DNA of 41,322 nt from the NCBI GenBank assembly GCA_943914515.1, contig CALUCI010000027.1, forward strand, positions 1 to 41,322, read 5' to 3'. The notes under the pieces were generated by a model. The model worked only from the letters and a program-made list of their open reading frames with translations. It had not been told where the DNA came from and ran no database searches. This document shows, piece after piece, positions 33,051-41,288 of this stretch. This DNA comes from an uncultured Pseudomonas sp. (lineage in GTDB: Bacteria; Pseudomonadota; Gammaproteobacteria; Pseudomonadales; Pseudomonadaceae). Each line of letters starts with the position of its first letter. The first letter of the stretch is position 1. Made by a program: the position numbers and the translations under genes.

Positions 33051-34394
33051 ATGACGACCAATGACCAGCGCTCCCTGGGCGAGCGATTGACGGGCATTGA
33101 TGAAATCGAATGCGTCACGCCAGACCTCAACGGTGTACCTCGCGGCAAGGTAATGACCGCCGAGGGCTTTCTCGAAGGGCGGCGCCTGCAACTGGCTCGG
33201 GGTGTGCTGTTGCAATGCATCATGGGTGGCTACCCGCCGACACGCTTTTACGGCGGCGATGACGGTGACCTGGCGCTGACTGCGGACCCTGCGCAGATCC
33301 ATGTTCTGCCCTGGAGCGATCAGCCCCGCGCGCTGGCGATCTGCGATGCCAATGAACTGAGCGGCGAAGGCTCCGGCCTGTCGACCCGTTGCCAGCTCAA
33401 GGCGGTGATTGCCCGTTATGCCGCGCTGGGTCTGGCGCCGGTAGTCGCCACGGAACTGGAATTCTTTGTCTTCGCGGCCAATGCCGATCCTGCCCAGCCG
33501 TTCCAGCCGCCGCTTGGCCTGGATGGCCGTCGCGAAGAGGGCCACTCGGCCTTCAGCGTCAGTTCCAACAATGGCCTGCGGCCGTTCTTCCAGGAGGTCT
33601 ACCGTTGCATGGCGGCGCTGGGGCTGCCGCGCGATACCTTCATGCACGAGATGGGCGTCAGCCAGTTCGAGATCAACCTGCTGCACGGCGACCCGCTGCT
33701 GCTGGCCGACCAGACTTTCCTGTTCAAGCACCTGCTCAAGGAGGTTGCCCTCAAGCATGGCCTGACCGTGGTGTGCATGGCCAAGCCGCTGGCGAAAACC
33801 CCGGGAAGCTCGATGCACATTCACCAGAGCGTGGTGCACATCGACAGCGGGCGTAACGCGTTCAGCGACGCCGACGGCCAGCCGACCGAGACGTTCTATC
33901 ACTTCATCGGTGGCCAGCAGGCGTGCATGGCGGACTTCACCGCGCTGTTCGCACCCAACGTCAATTCCTACCAGCGCCTGTGTCACCCCTACGCATCGCC
34001 GAACAACGCCTGCTGGTCCGAGGACAACCGTGCTGCGGGCCTGCGGATTCCCGCCAGTTCGCCGGTGGCCCGCCGCGTCGAGAATCGCCTGCCGGGCGCC
34101 GATGCCAACCCTTATCTGGCGATTGCCGCCAGCCTGGCTGCCGGCCTGCATGGCATCGAGCAGCGACTGCAGCCGGCCCCGGCGATCCAGGGCGAGTTCG
34201 AGGTGCCGGACAACCTGTCGCTGCCGTGCACCCTGCACGCGGCGCTCGACCGGCTCAAGCGCAGCAGTCTGGCGCGCGAGCTGTTCGGCAGGGAGTTCAT
34301 CGATGGCTACCACGCGACCAAGGCCCTCGAGCTGACCAGCTTCTACGACGAAATCACGCCGTGGGAGCGCCGCGTTCTGGCAGCCCAGGCCTGA
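33051..34394 (+). CDS. Glutamine-synthetase family ligase, PuuA/SpuI-like
   Basis: A 447-aa protein of the glutamine synthetase fold. It has the N-terminal GS domain (DLNGVPRGKVMTAEGF), then the catalytic domain with ELEFFVFA, PGSSMHIHQSVVHI and ANPYLAIAASLAAGLHGIE. The short loops and SSMHIHQS motif place it with gamma-glutamylpolyamine synthetase-like proteins instead of the ammonia-assimilating GlnA. Such enzymes join glutamate to a polyamine or monoamine for breakdown. ATG 33051 has AAGGATAG 5-12 bases upstream; the frame extends to 33006. Position beside bkdR is shared with P. putida. The exact amine is unknown. Confidence 0.88.
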   Translation: MTTNDQRSLGERLTGIDEIECVTPDLNGVPRGKVMTAEGFLEGRRLQLARGVLLQCIMGGYPPTRFYGGDDGDLALTADPAQIHVLPWSDQPRALAICDANELSGEGSGLSTRCQLKAVIARYAALGLAPVVATELEFFVFAANADPAQPFQPPLGLDGRREEGHSAFSVSSNNGLRPFFQEVYRCMAALGLPRDTFMHEMGVSQFEINLLHGDPLLLADQTFLFKHLLKEVALKHGLTVVCMAKPLAKTPGSSMHIHQSVVHIDSGRNAFSDADGQPTETFYHFIGGQQACMADFTALFAPNVNSYQRLCHPYASPNNACWSEDNRAAGLRIPASSPVARRVENRLPGADANPYLAIAASLAAGLHGIEQRLQPAPAIQGEFEVPDNLSLPCTLHAALDRLKRSSLARELFGREFIDGYHATKALELTSFYDEITPWERRVLAAQA

Positions 34395-34430
34395 TTCAGC
34401 CGACGGCGTGTCGAGAGGTGCTCGACAGAC

Positions 34431-34473
34431 AAGGCCGATGCCGGTTCAGACCGGCATCGGCCTTCTGTTTTTT
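34431..34473 (+). terminator. Intrinsic terminator of the glutamine-synthetase-like gene
   Basis: Perfect 14-bp stem AAGGCCGATGCCGG / CCGGCATCGGCCTT around a 6-base loop (34445-34450), followed by CTG and a run of seven T. A textbook rho-independent terminator 37 bases after the stop codon. Confidence 0.95.
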
Positions 34474-34559
34474 TCCATCCGTCTGAATGCGCCGGGGAAA
34501 TAATCACTTATGCTTTCAGGCAGTTTTTCCACCTGCTCAAGAGGCCGTTCGGGACGCTG

Positions 34560-35909
34560 ATGCGCACTATCTGGAAGTCTTTTCGCGCGTTGTACTTCGC
34601 CGCTTTGATGATGTTGATCGGATCTGGTCTGTTGAGTACTTACCTGGCCTTGCGCCTGAGTGCCGACCAAGTGGACAGCCTCTGGGTGGGGGCGCTCATG
34701 GCCGCCAACTACTTCGGCCTGGCCCTGGGCGGCAAGATCGGCCACCGGCTGATCGCCCGTGTCGGGCATATCCGCGCTTATGCCACCTGTGCCGGGATCG
34801 TCGGCGCGGCGGTGCTGGGACACGGGCTGGTCACCTGGCTGCCGGCGTGGCTGTTCCTGCGGGTCATCGTTGGCCTGGGGATGATGTGCCAGTACATGGT
34901 CATCGAGAGCTGGCTGAACGAACAGGCCGACGCCAAGCAGCGTGGCGCGGTGTTCAGCGGCTACATGATCGCCTCCTACCTTGGCCTGGTTCTGGGCCAG
35001 TTGATTCTGGTGGCTCATCCGCAACTGGGCCCCGAGCTGCTGATGCTGGTTGCCATGTGCTTTGCCCTGTGTCTGGTGCCCGTGGCGCTGACCCGGCGGA
35101 TTCACCCGGCACCGCTGCGGCCGGCGCCAATGGAACCGCGTTTCTTCATCAAGCGGGTGCCGCAGTCGCTGAGTACCGTGTTGGGTTCAGGGCTGATCGT
35201 CGGCTCGTTTTACGGTCTGGCGCCGTTGTATGCCTCCAAGCAGGGGCTGAGCATCGAGCAGGTCGGTATCTTCATGGGCTGCTGTATTTTCGCCGGGCTG
35301 TTGGTGCAATGGCCGCTGGGCTGGCTCTCTGACCGCTACGACCGCGCCGTGCTGATCCGCAGTGTGGCGGTCGGTCTGGCGATAGCTTCGCTGCCGCTGG
35401 CGATATTGCCGGTGGTGCCGATGGTGGTGTTGTTCGTGGCCGGCTTCGTGGTTTCGCTGCTGCAGTTCTGTCTTTATCCACTGGCGGTGGCCTTTTCCAA
35501 TGACCACGTGGAGAGTGAGCGGCGGGTTTCGCTGACGGCCATGCTGCTGGTGACCTATGGCGTCGGCGCCAGTATCGGGCCGTTGGCGGCGGGGGTGCTG
35601 ATGAAGGCCTTCGGTGATCAGATGCTCTACGCGTTCTTCACCTTCTTCGCGTTGGTGCTGGTCTGGCGGATTCGGCCAGACGCGGTCACCGGTCTGCATC
35701 AGGTCGATGATGCGCCGCTGTCCCACGTCGCCATGCCGGCCGCAAGCTCTCCACTGGCGGCAGCACTGGACCCGCGGGTGGCCGAGCAGGTGGTACAGGA
35801 TCAGATGCAGGCGCCCGTTGCGGCAGAGGATACCGAGGCCGAAGAAGGCGAGAAGGAGCAGGGCGGGAGTGGGGAACAACAGGAACCGGTCAAACCGTCG
35901 CAGGTCTGA
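34560..35909 (+). CDS. MFS transporter, YcaD-like
   Basis: A 449-aa major facilitator protein with 12 hydrophobic spans, beginning FRALYFAALMMLIGSGLLSTYLALRL. The family motif LGGKIGHRLIAR follows span 2, and LGWLSDRYDRAVLIR is the equivalent in the second half. The product ends with a hydrophilic, Glu/Ala-rich tail of about 65 residues (AAEDTEAEEGEKEQGG) absent from short relatives. YcaD-group transporters have no firm substrate. It has its own unit between the GS terminator and a convergent hairpin. ATG 34560 lacks a strong ribosome site but matches the first membrane span. Confidence 0.9.
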   Translation: MRTIWKSFRALYFAALMMLIGSGLLSTYLALRLSADQVDSLWVGALMAANYFGLALGGKIGHRLIARVGHIRAYATCAGIVGAAVLGHGLVTWLPAWLFLRVIVGLGMMCQYMVIESWLNEQADAKQRGAVFSGYMIASYLGLVLGQLILVAHPQLGPELLMLVAMCFALCLVPVALTRRIHPAPLRPAPMEPRFFIKRVPQSLSTVLGSGLIVGSFYGLAPLYASKQGLSIEQVGIFMGCCIFAGLLVQWPLGWLSDRYDRAVLIRSVAVGLAIASLPLAILPVVPMVVLFVAGFVVSLLQFCLYPLAVAFSNDHVESERRVSLTAMLLVTYGVGASIGPLAAGVLMKAFGDQMLYAFFTFFALVLVWRIRPDAVTGLHQVDDAPLSHVAMPAASSPLAAALDPRVAEQVVQDQMQAPVAAEDTEAEEGEKEQGGSGEQQEPVKPSQV

Positions 35910-35918
35910 CCGGTGTAC

Positions 35919-35947
35919 CGGGTTCATCGCCGCTGGCGGTGAACCCG
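35919..35947. terminator. Convergent hairpin between MFS gene and flgZ
   Basis: A 13-bp stem (35919-35931 with 35935-35947, one G-T pair) around a 3-base loop, in the 48-bp gap between two convergent genes. No T-run is present. It probably ends or protects both transcripts. Confidence 0.6.
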
Positions 35948-35957
35948 ATGAGGGCTC

Positions 35958-36701
35958 TCAGTAATCGTCTTTGTCGAAGCGGCGGGCTTCACGCTGCAAC
36001 TGGTAGACGAAACTTTCGATCTTGCGCTGCATTTGTCCGGTGACGTTGTGGAAGCGCACACCGGCAAAGGTAGCGTTCAGGCGCTCTTCGAAGTGCAGGT
36101 GACGCAGTTCGACGGACGTCTGGGTGAGGCCCAGTGGATTGCCGGCGGAAAACTTCTCGTAGACCTGGCCCAGTTGCAGGCGGTCTTCGATATTGCCATC
36201 GAAACGCAGTTTGCAGCCGGTGGCGGAGACGTCCAGCAGTTTGCCGCGAATCTCGCCGGCGCCCTTGAGCTTTTCACCATCGAGTACGACGCTGACCAGT
36301 TGCGACAGCTTCAGGGCAGCCCGGAAGGCATTGCGGCGTTGGTGATAGGTGACTTCGGTTGGCAGTGCACCGCGGTAGAAGCGTGCCTCGCTGGACGAGA
36401 CGACGGTAAGCCCTTCGTTGCATTCCCAGGCAATCCGTACACCGTCATGGAAGCCTTCCACGCGGAAGGGTTCGCCACTTTCCAGATAGCGCTCGCCGTC
36501 GCGAGGCATCATTTCATCCAGTTCGAGGATGTTGTTATCGCGGTCGACGCCGACCACGTAACTCTGAAAACGCTGACTGCGCTCATGGAAGGTGATGATC
36601 AGCGGATCATGGCTCTCTTGCAGCATCCGCAAGTTGGCGGCAATTTCCAAAGGCGTGGTGAAAACCTTCGGAGGCTGCGGAGCTTCTACGTCATTGAACA
36701 C
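35958..36701 (-). CDS. flgZ: PilZ c-di-GMP receptor, flagellar brake (YcgR/FlgZ)
   Basis: A 247-aa YcgR-type protein. The N-terminal YcgR domain is seen in TTPLEIAANLRMLQESHDPLIITF and NNILELDEMMPRDG. The C-terminal PilZ domain has both c-di-GMP motifs: HQRRNAFR (RxxxR) and DVSATG (D/NxSxxG). It should bind c-di-GMP and slow flagellar rotation. I chose GTG 36701, preceded by TGGAG about 11 bases upstream; the frame runs to 36755. It follows flgN by 75 bp and is likely cotranscribed from the flgM sigma-28 promoter, as known for flgZ in P. fluorescens. Confidence 0.93.
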   Translation of the reverse strand: MFNDVEAPQPPKVFTTPLEIAANLRMLQESHDPLIITFHERSQRFQSYVVGVDRDNNILELDEMMPRDGERYLESGEPFRVEGFHDGVRIAWECNEGLTVVSSSEARFYRGALPTEVTYHQRRNAFRAALKLSQLVSVVLDGEKLKGAGEIRGKLLDVSATGCKLRFDGNIEDRLQLGQVYEKFSAGNPLGLTQTSVELRHLHFEERLNATFAGVRFHNVTGQMQRKIESFVYQLQREARRFDKDDY

Positions 36702-36776
36702 GGTTGATGAATCTCCAGGCAAAAACGACACACGCAGCCGGCATTCTGCCAGCATGTTTTGTGCCTTGATAGAGGG

Positions 36777-37244
36777 TCACGCCTGGCTTAGTGCACGAGG
36801 CTTGGAAAGCGGCGATGTAGAGCCTCGGCTGTCGTAGAGCGAAGGGGCTTCACCGCCCATGAGGATTCTGATCTGGTTGGCCGTGGTGGCCTGCTGCAAA
36901 ACGATGGACTGGCCATTGCGTTCGTTGATGGCCTTGCACTCGTTGAGCAGATTGCCCAGCACATCCAGTTGCTGCAGGATCTGCGATCCGAGGTGGGACT
37001 GGCTGGCCAGAACTTCGACACCGCTGCGGTCCGGGCTCAAGCCAATACTGGCGAGCAGTTCGCTGCGTCGGCGCCCCTGCTGATCGAGCAGCACCACGAG
37101 CGATTGCTTGTAGGCCAGGATGTCTTCCAGCATCGGCATGTCCCGCCCGTGCAGGGCGACATATTCGTCCTGCAGAAGCTGGACGAGTTGTTGGGCCGGG
37201 CCGATATCATCTTCGATCAGTTGCAGCAGGGTAGTGTCGTGCAT
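36777..37244 (-). CDS. flgN: Flagellar hook-filament junction chaperone FlgN
   Basis: A 155-aa, helical export chaperone for FlgK and FlgL. It has the typical FlgN start (LLQLIEDDIGPAQQLVQLLQDEYVALHGRD), a long coiled-coil-prone middle (QSLVVLLDQQGRRRSELLASIGL), and the C-terminal client-binding helix NLLNECKAINERNGQSIVLQQ. Position directly after flgM with a 46-bp gap matches Pseudomonas order. No anomalies noticed. Confidence 0.95.
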   Translation of the reverse strand: MHDTTLLQLIEDDIGPAQQLVQLLQDEYVALHGRDMPMLEDILAYKQSLVVLLDQQGRRRSELLASIGLSPDRSGVEVLASQSHLGSQILQQLDVLGNLLNECKAINERNGQSIVLQQATTANQIRILMGGEAPSLYDSRGSTSPLSKPRALSQA

Positions 37245-37290
37245 GGCTGGCTCTTGATTTGGGCGTCCTCGAGGTCAGCGCGCCTGAGGG

Positions 37291-37608
37291 CTAGCGCTGA
37301 GCTTCGAAATTAAGCAGTTTGCTGGCGACACGGTTGGCGTCGACCTGGTAGCTACCGTCGGCGATTGCCTGCTTCAACGCGGCCACACGGTCGCTGTTGA
37401 CGATAGGCTGGTCGCGCAGCTTGTCGCTGACCTGTTGCAACTGCTGGGCCTCATGGCTGAGGTGTACCGTTTCCCCGCTCTGGCCGGTGCTGGCGACCGT
37501 TTCGGACTGGCCTGCGCGATTGCTGGCAGCGCTTTCCTGGCTGCTGCCGGCACGCAGGCCGCCCGTCACTGACGGGGAGTTATTCAAACGACTGAAGTCG
37601 ATGACCAT
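37291..37608 (-). CDS. flgM: Anti-sigma-28 factor FlgM
   Basis: A 105-aa protein that holds FliA inactive until it is exported through the finished hook. The N-terminus MVIDFSRLNNS is the family start. The middle is Ser/Gly/Ala-rich and probably disordered, as needed for export. The C-terminal sigma-28-binding helices are VNSDRVAALKQAIADGSYQVDANRVASKLLNFE. A FliA promoter lies 39-65 bases upstream at 37647-37673, so FlgM is under feedback by the factor it inhibits. Confidence 0.96.
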   Translation of the reverse strand: MVIDFSRLNNSPSVTGGLRAGSSQESAASNRAGQSETVASTGQSGETVHLSHEAQQLQQVSDKLRDQPIVNSDRVAALKQAIADGSYQVDANRVASKLLNFEAQR

Positions 37609-37646
37609 GATCAGAAAACCTCTTGGGAATTTGGACGCTTGCCCTT

Positions 37647-37673
37647 TTTTCGGCCAACCCGAGAAAAACTTTA
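37647..37673 (-). promoter_or_regulatory. Sigma-28 (FliA) promoter of flgM-flgN-flgZ
   Basis: On the - strand: TAAAGTTT (37673-37666), 11-base spacer, GCCGAAAA (37654-37647); 15 of 16 consensus positions match. It sits in the 178-bp gap between flgA and flgM, giving flgM a transcript separate from flgA. Confidence 0.93.
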
Positions 37674-37786
37674 GGCGCGAATGAATAGATCCTTCGCGGC
37701 AGGTCCATCAGCCCAAGCCACAGTTTAGGAAAAGCGTTGCCTGATCGCCAGTCTTCATCTGCAGTGCGGTGGCGTGCGTCACGGCG

Positions 37787-38539
37787 TCACATGGAGACCT
37801 CCACCTGGCCGGGACCGGTTACCCTTGCCTTGACCACACGTTTGGAATTGAGGTTGCGCACGCGGATCTGCTCGCTCATGCCGCCTTTGCTCAGGGCTTC
37901 GCCGGGCATGCGCACGCTGAGCGTCCCGCTGCGCGCGATGATCACCACATGGTCGCCCTTGCGGATCACTTCGGCCTGTTCCAGGTGCACCGGTGTAATG
38001 ACCTGGTCGATGACCATCGGTCGGACGACTTTCTGCCCGATCGACTGGTCGAGGCTGGCAAGGAAACCTTGATTGAGCAGGCCGACATCGCGTTCGCGCA
38101 GCGCAACATCCTGTTCGCCGACCACGGCCTCGCGTTTCAGGGGGCGGGTTGCTACCACGACTTCGCGGAACAGTTTGACCTGGGCGGGAACGAAAACCGT
38201 CCATGGCGAACTGCCATCGCAGCGCACCTTGACCGTGACCCGGCCGAGCGGTTGCGCCGGGCTTTCCAGGTTGGCGCCAAGCTGCTCGCTGCACAGCGGC
38301 ATGCGCAGGCGCGGATCGAGGTTGTTGACCTGGATCTCGTAGCGGCCTTCGGTCTGGGTGCTCGCCAGATAGTCTTCAACAGTGAATTCAAGAAACCCTT
38401 GGGTGACACCGATAAGCTGTTCAGGCAAGGTGAAGGCATCAGCCAGAGTTCGAGCGCCAGGGGTTAAAAAGCACAGCGCAGCAAGGAAGCCGGGCAGATG
38501 GCGGTGCAGGCGTCGGAAAAATGTCGTTTTCGTGTTCAT
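37787..38539 (-). CDS. flgA: Flagellar P-ring assembly chaperone FlgA
   Basis: A 250-aa periplasmic chaperone for P-ring (FlgI) assembly. It has a signal peptide (FFRRLHRHLPGFLAALCFLTPGA... cleaved near TLADA), a central region with SPWTVFVPAQVKLFREVVVATRPL, and a C-terminal SAF-type domain with GDHVVIIARSGTLSVRMPGEAL and VRNLNSKRVVKARVTGPGQVEV, the family signature. The frame stays open upstream to 39571 on the strand opposite cheV, but this is a shadow and ATG 38539 is the signal-peptide start. No ribosome site is obvious, see the promoter entry at 38552. Confidence 0.95.
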   Translation of the reverse strand: MNTKTTFFRRLHRHLPGFLAALCFLTPGARTLADAFTLPEQLIGVTQGFLEFTVEDYLASTQTEGRYEIQVNNLDPRLRMPLCSEQLGANLESPAQPLGRVTVKVRCDGSSPWTVFVPAQVKLFREVVVATRPLKREAVVGEQDVALRERDVGLLNQGFLASLDQSIGQKVVRPMVIDQVITPVHLEQAEVIRKGDHVVIIARSGTLSVRMPGEALSKGGMSEQIRVRNLNSKRVVKARVTGPGQVEVSM

Positions 38540-38551
38540 AACGGTTAAAAA

Positions 38552-38565
38552 GCAAGGCGCGTGCC
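38552..38565 (-). promoter_or_regulatory. Possible sigma-54 promoter of flgA
   Basis: On the - strand, GGCACGCGCCTTGC fits the sigma-54 core GG-N10-GC with near-consensus boxes (GGCACG, TTGCT). A start about 12 bases downstream would fall around 38541, just before the flgA ATG at 38539, so the mRNA would be nearly leaderless, consistent with the missing ribosome site. Sigma-54/FleQ control of flagellar assembly genes is usual in Pseudomonas. Confidence 0.5.
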
Positions 38566-38605
38566 GACCCGGTGCGCTGCCTGTGTTCAGGTTGAGGAGT
38601 CTGGC

Positions 38606-39535
38606 ATGGCTGGTGTAATGGATTCGGTTAACCAGCGCACGCAACTGGTAGGTCAGAATCGTCTCGAACTGCTGCTGTTCCGCCTGAACGGCGGTCAGTT
38701 GTACGGGATCAACGTGTTCAAGGTCCGGGAGGTGCTGCAATGCCCTGACCTTACGGTTCTGCCCAAGTCCAGCCCGGTGGTGCGCGGTGTTGCGAATATT
38801 CGAGGGGCGACCATTCCGATTCTGGATCTGGCGATGGCGACCGGTTTGCCTCGTCTCAATGAAGATTCGAGCAAGAGTTTCGTCATCATTACCGAGTACA
38901 ACACCAAGACCCAAGGGTTTCTGGTGCACTCGGTAGAGCGCATCGTCAACATGAACTGGGAAGAGATCCATCCGCCACCCAAGGGTACGGGGCGCGATCA
39001 CTACCTGACGGCGGTGACGCGGGTGGACAACAAGATGGTCGAGATCATCGACGTCGAGAAGATCCTCGCCGAAGTGGCCCCGGCTTCCGAGTCGGTGTCT
39101 GTGGGTGTGGTCGATGCCGACGTGCAGAGCAAGGCGGTATCGCTGCGGGTGCTCACCGTCGACGACTCGTCGGTGGCGCGCAAGCAGGTAAGTCGCTGCC
39201 TGCAGACGGTCGGAGTCGAGGTGGTGGCACTGAACGACGGTCGTCAGGCGCTCGATTACCTGAGGAAGATGGTGGAGGAGGGGCAGCGTCCGGAGGAGGA
39301 GTTTCTGATGATGATCTCCGACATCGAGATGCCGGAAATGGACGGTTACACCCTCACCGCCGAGATCCGCAACGACCCGCGCATGCAAAACCTGCACATC
39401 ATCCTGCATACTTCGCTGTCCGGAGTATTCAACCAGGCGATGGTCAAGAAAGTCGGGGCAGACGACTTCCTCGCCAAGTTCAGGCCGGACGACCTCGCCC
39501 AGCGGGTGGTCGACCGGATCAAGGCTACACATTAA
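38606..39535 (+). CDS. cheV: Chemotaxis coupling protein CheV
   Basis: A 309-aa hybrid with an N-terminal CheW-like domain (about 15-165; LELLLFRLNGGQLYGINVFKVREVL, SPVVRGVANIRGATIPILDL) and a C-terminal response-regulator receiver (about 185-305; VLTVDDSSVARKQV, phospho-acceptor in MISDIEMPEMDGYTL, and late lysine in GADDFLAKF). It links chemoreceptors to CheA and may act as a phosphate sink. Ribosome site GAGGAG lies about 7 bases before ATG 38606; the frame extends to 38561. It is divergent from flgA and 55 bp upstream of cheR. Confidence 0.96.
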   Translation: MAGVMDSVNQRTQLVGQNRLELLLFRLNGGQLYGINVFKVREVLQCPDLTVLPKSSPVVRGVANIRGATIPILDLAMATGLPRLNEDSSKSFVIITEYNTKTQGFLVHSVERIVNMNWEEIHPPPKGTGRDHYLTAVTRVDNKMVEIIDVEKILAEVAPASESVSVGVVDADVQSKAVSLRVLTVDDSSVARKQVSRCLQTVGVEVVALNDGRQALDYLRKMVEEGQRPEEEFLMMISDIEMPEMDGYTLTAEIRNDPRMQNLHIILHTSLSGVFNQAMVKKVGADDFLAKFRPDDLAQRVVDRIKATH

Positions 39536-39590
39536 TGACGGCCAGGGGTTGCGGCCCCTGGTCCTGCACATGATTTAAGAGGCGGCACCA

Positions 39591-40418
39591 TTGTCTACGG
39601 GTAATTTGGATTTCGAGCAGTTCCGGGTCTTCCTGGAAAAAGCCTGTGGCATCCTGCTGGGCGAAAATAAGCAGTACCTGGTTTCCAGCCGTCTCAACAA
39701 GCTGATGGAACAGCAGGGCATCAAGACGCTGACCGAACTGGTTCAGCGTATCCAGAGCCAGCCACGCAGCGGTTTGCGTGAGCAGGTCGTCGACGCCATG
39801 ACGACCAACGAGACGCTCTGGTTCCGTGATACCTATCCTTTCGAAGTGCTGAAGAACAAGGTGCTGCCGGAGCTGATCCGCAACAGCCCGGGTCAGCGTT
39901 TGCGCATCTGGTCGGCGGCCTGTTCGTCCGGGCAGGAGCCGTACTCGATCTCCATGACCCTCGACGAGTACGAGCGCAGCAATGTCGGCCAGTTGAAGAT
40001 GGGCGCACAGATCGTGGCGACTGACCTTTCCGGTGCGATGCTGGCCAACTGCAAGACCGGCGAGTACGACAGCCTGGCGATCGCACGAGGTTTGTCACAG
40101 GAGCGTTTGCAGCGCTATTTCGATCCCAAGGGCGCAGGCCGTTGGGCGATCAAGGCGCCAATCCGCAGTCGAGTGGAGTTTCGCTCGTTCAACCTGCTGG
40201 ACAGCTATGCCAGCCTCGGCAAGTTTGATGTCGTGTTCTGCCGCAACGTGCTGATCTACTTCTCGGCGCAGGTCAAGAAGGACATCCTGACCCGCATCCA
40301 TGCGACGCTGAAGCCCGGAGGCTACCTGTTCCTCGGCGCTTCCGAGGCGCTCAACGGGTTGCCGGAGCATTACCAGATGGTCCAGTGCAGTCCTGGCATC
40401 ATCTACCAGGCCAAGTGA
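39591..40418 (+). CDS. cheR: Chemoreceptor methyltransferase CheR
   Basis: A 275-aa SAM-dependent methyltransferase that methylates glutamates of chemoreceptors. The N-terminal helical domain (LDFEQFRVFLEKACGILLGENKQYLVSSRL) is followed by the catalytic domain with NETLWFRDTYPFEVL, SAM-binding RIWSAACSSGQEPYS and VFCRNVLIYF. There is no C-terminal pentapeptide-binding TPR region. The start is TTG 39591 with AAGAGGCGG 6-14 bases before it; no upstream ATG is in frame. It pairs with cheV in one unit ended by the terminator at 40426. Confidence 0.95.
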   Translation: MSTGNLDFEQFRVFLEKACGILLGENKQYLVSSRLNKLMEQQGIKTLTELVQRIQSQPRSGLREQVVDAMTTNETLWFRDTYPFEVLKNKVLPELIRNSPGQRLRIWSAACSSGQEPYSISMTLDEYERSNVGQLKMGAQIVATDLSGAMLANCKTGEYDSLAIARGLSQERLQRYFDPKGAGRWAIKAPIRSRVEFRSFNLLDSYASLGKFDVVFCRNVLIYFSAQVKKDILTRIHATLKPGGYLFLGASEALNGLPEHYQMVQCSPGIIYQAK

Positions 40419-40425
40419 TCCAGAG

Positions 40426-40461
40426 AAAAAAGGCTGGCGGTCATTGATCGCCAGCCTTTTT
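40426..40461. terminator. Bidirectional terminator between cheR and maf
   Basis: Stem AAAAAGGCTGGCG / CGCCAGCCTTTTT around a 9-base loop (40440-40448). The A-run and T-run on both sides let it serve cheR on the + strand and the convergent maf gene on the - strand. Confidence 0.93.
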
Positions 40462-40471
40462 CATTTCTGCG

Positions 40472-41050
40472 TCAGGGAATGCTGACGCCTTCCTTGATGA
40501 GCATGTCCACCAGGCGGATCAGCGGCAGGCCGATCAGGCTGGTCGCGTCGCAGCCGTGGGTGCTCTGGAACAGGCTGACGCCCAGGCCTTCGCATTTGAA
40601 GCTGCCTGCGCAGTCGTAGGGCTGCTCGGCGTGCAGGTAGCGTTTGATGCGCGGCAGGTCGAGTTCGCGCATGTGTACGCTGAAAGGAACGCAATCGACC
40701 TGAAGCGCTCCGCTGCTGGTGTTGAGCAGGGCGATGCCCGTCAGAAAGGTGACGTGATTGCCGCTGGCAGAAAGTAACTGCTCGCAGGCTTTTTCGAAGG
40801 TGTGTGGCTTGCCGAGGATTTGTTCGCCGAGCACGGCGACCTGGTCGGAGCCGATGATCAGGTGCGCCGGATAGCGCCCTGCCAGGGCCTGGGCCTTTTC
40901 CTTGGCCAGGCGTTTGACCAGCTCAACGGCGGGCTCTTCGCCAGTGCGGCGCTCGTCGATATCCGGGGAAGCCCACTCGAACGGCAGTTGCAGGCGCGCC
41001 AGAAGTTCGCGTCGATAGGGAGAGCTGGACGCCAGTATCAAGGGTGACAT
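40472..41050 (-). CDS. Maf/YceF-type nucleoside triphosphate pyrophosphatase
   Basis: A 192-aa Maf-family house-cleaning enzyme. It begins MSPLILASSSPYRRELL (Maf nucleotide-binding motif SSSPxRRELL), has IIGSDQVAVLGEQILGKP with the catalytic aspartate, and the YceF-type end AGSFKCEGLGVSLFQSTHGCDATSLIGLPLIRLVDML. YceF-type Maf proteins hydrolyse 7-methyl-GTP. In Pseudomonas it normally lies divergent from the DUF177-rpmF-plsX operon, which is what is seen here, with a MITE-like element between. Confidence 0.94.
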   Translation of the reverse strand: MSPLILASSSPYRRELLARLQLPFEWASPDIDERRTGEEPAVELVKRLAKEKAQALAGRYPAHLIIGSDQVAVLGEQILGKPHTFEKACEQLLSASGNHVTFLTGIALLNTSSGALQVDCVPFSVHMRELDLPRIKRYLHAEQPYDCAGSFKCEGLGVSLFQSTHGCDATSLIGLPLIRLVDMLIKEGVSIP

Positions 41051-41081
41051 GAGGTGCTCCGGTGTGAGATGGGCGATTCTA

Positions 41082-41222
41082 GGCTCTGTACGAAAAGCCT
41101 TGCTACTCGGTGATGCTGCGTTGAAAACAGCCTCGGAATGCTCATTTACAACCTGTAAACTCCGCTTCCTTGGCTGTTTTCGTCTTGCCTGACCTTCGTC
41201 TCAAGACTTTTCATGCAGAGCC
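41082..41222. mobile_element. 141-bp MITE-like palindromic element
   Basis: The ends GGCTCTGTACGAAAAG (41082-41097) and CTTTTCATGCAGAGCC (41207-41222) are inverted repeats matching at 13 of 16 positions. Further inside, GAAAACAGCC (41123-41132) and GGCTGTTTTC (41172-41181) are a perfect 10-bp inverted pair, with a third pair closer to the centre. Flanking TA on both sides (41080-41081, 41223-41224) suggests a TA target duplication. There is no coding capacity; a transposase would have to act from elsewhere. Confidence 0.75.
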
Positions 41223-41250
41223 TAACATGCTGAATGGGGCGGAATTTCCT

Positions 41251-41279
41251 TTGACAGAGGTCGGGGCCATCCCTAGAAT
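41251..41279 (+). promoter_or_regulatory. Strong sigma-70 promoter of the DUF177-rpmF operon
   Basis: TTGACA at 41251-41256, a 17-base spacer, and TAGAAT at 41274-41279. The -35 box is perfect and the -10 differs from TATAAT at one base. Transcription would start about 41286, almost at the start codon at 41289, so the mRNA leader would be very short. Confidence 0.8.
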
Positions 41280-41288
41280 GCTGCGCCT

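Noticed and set aside
38540..39571. Upstream extension of flgA (594 codons) across the opposite strand of cheV
   Set aside because: FlgA has its own signal peptide start at 38539 and normal length of 250 aa; the extension is antisense to an intact cheV.
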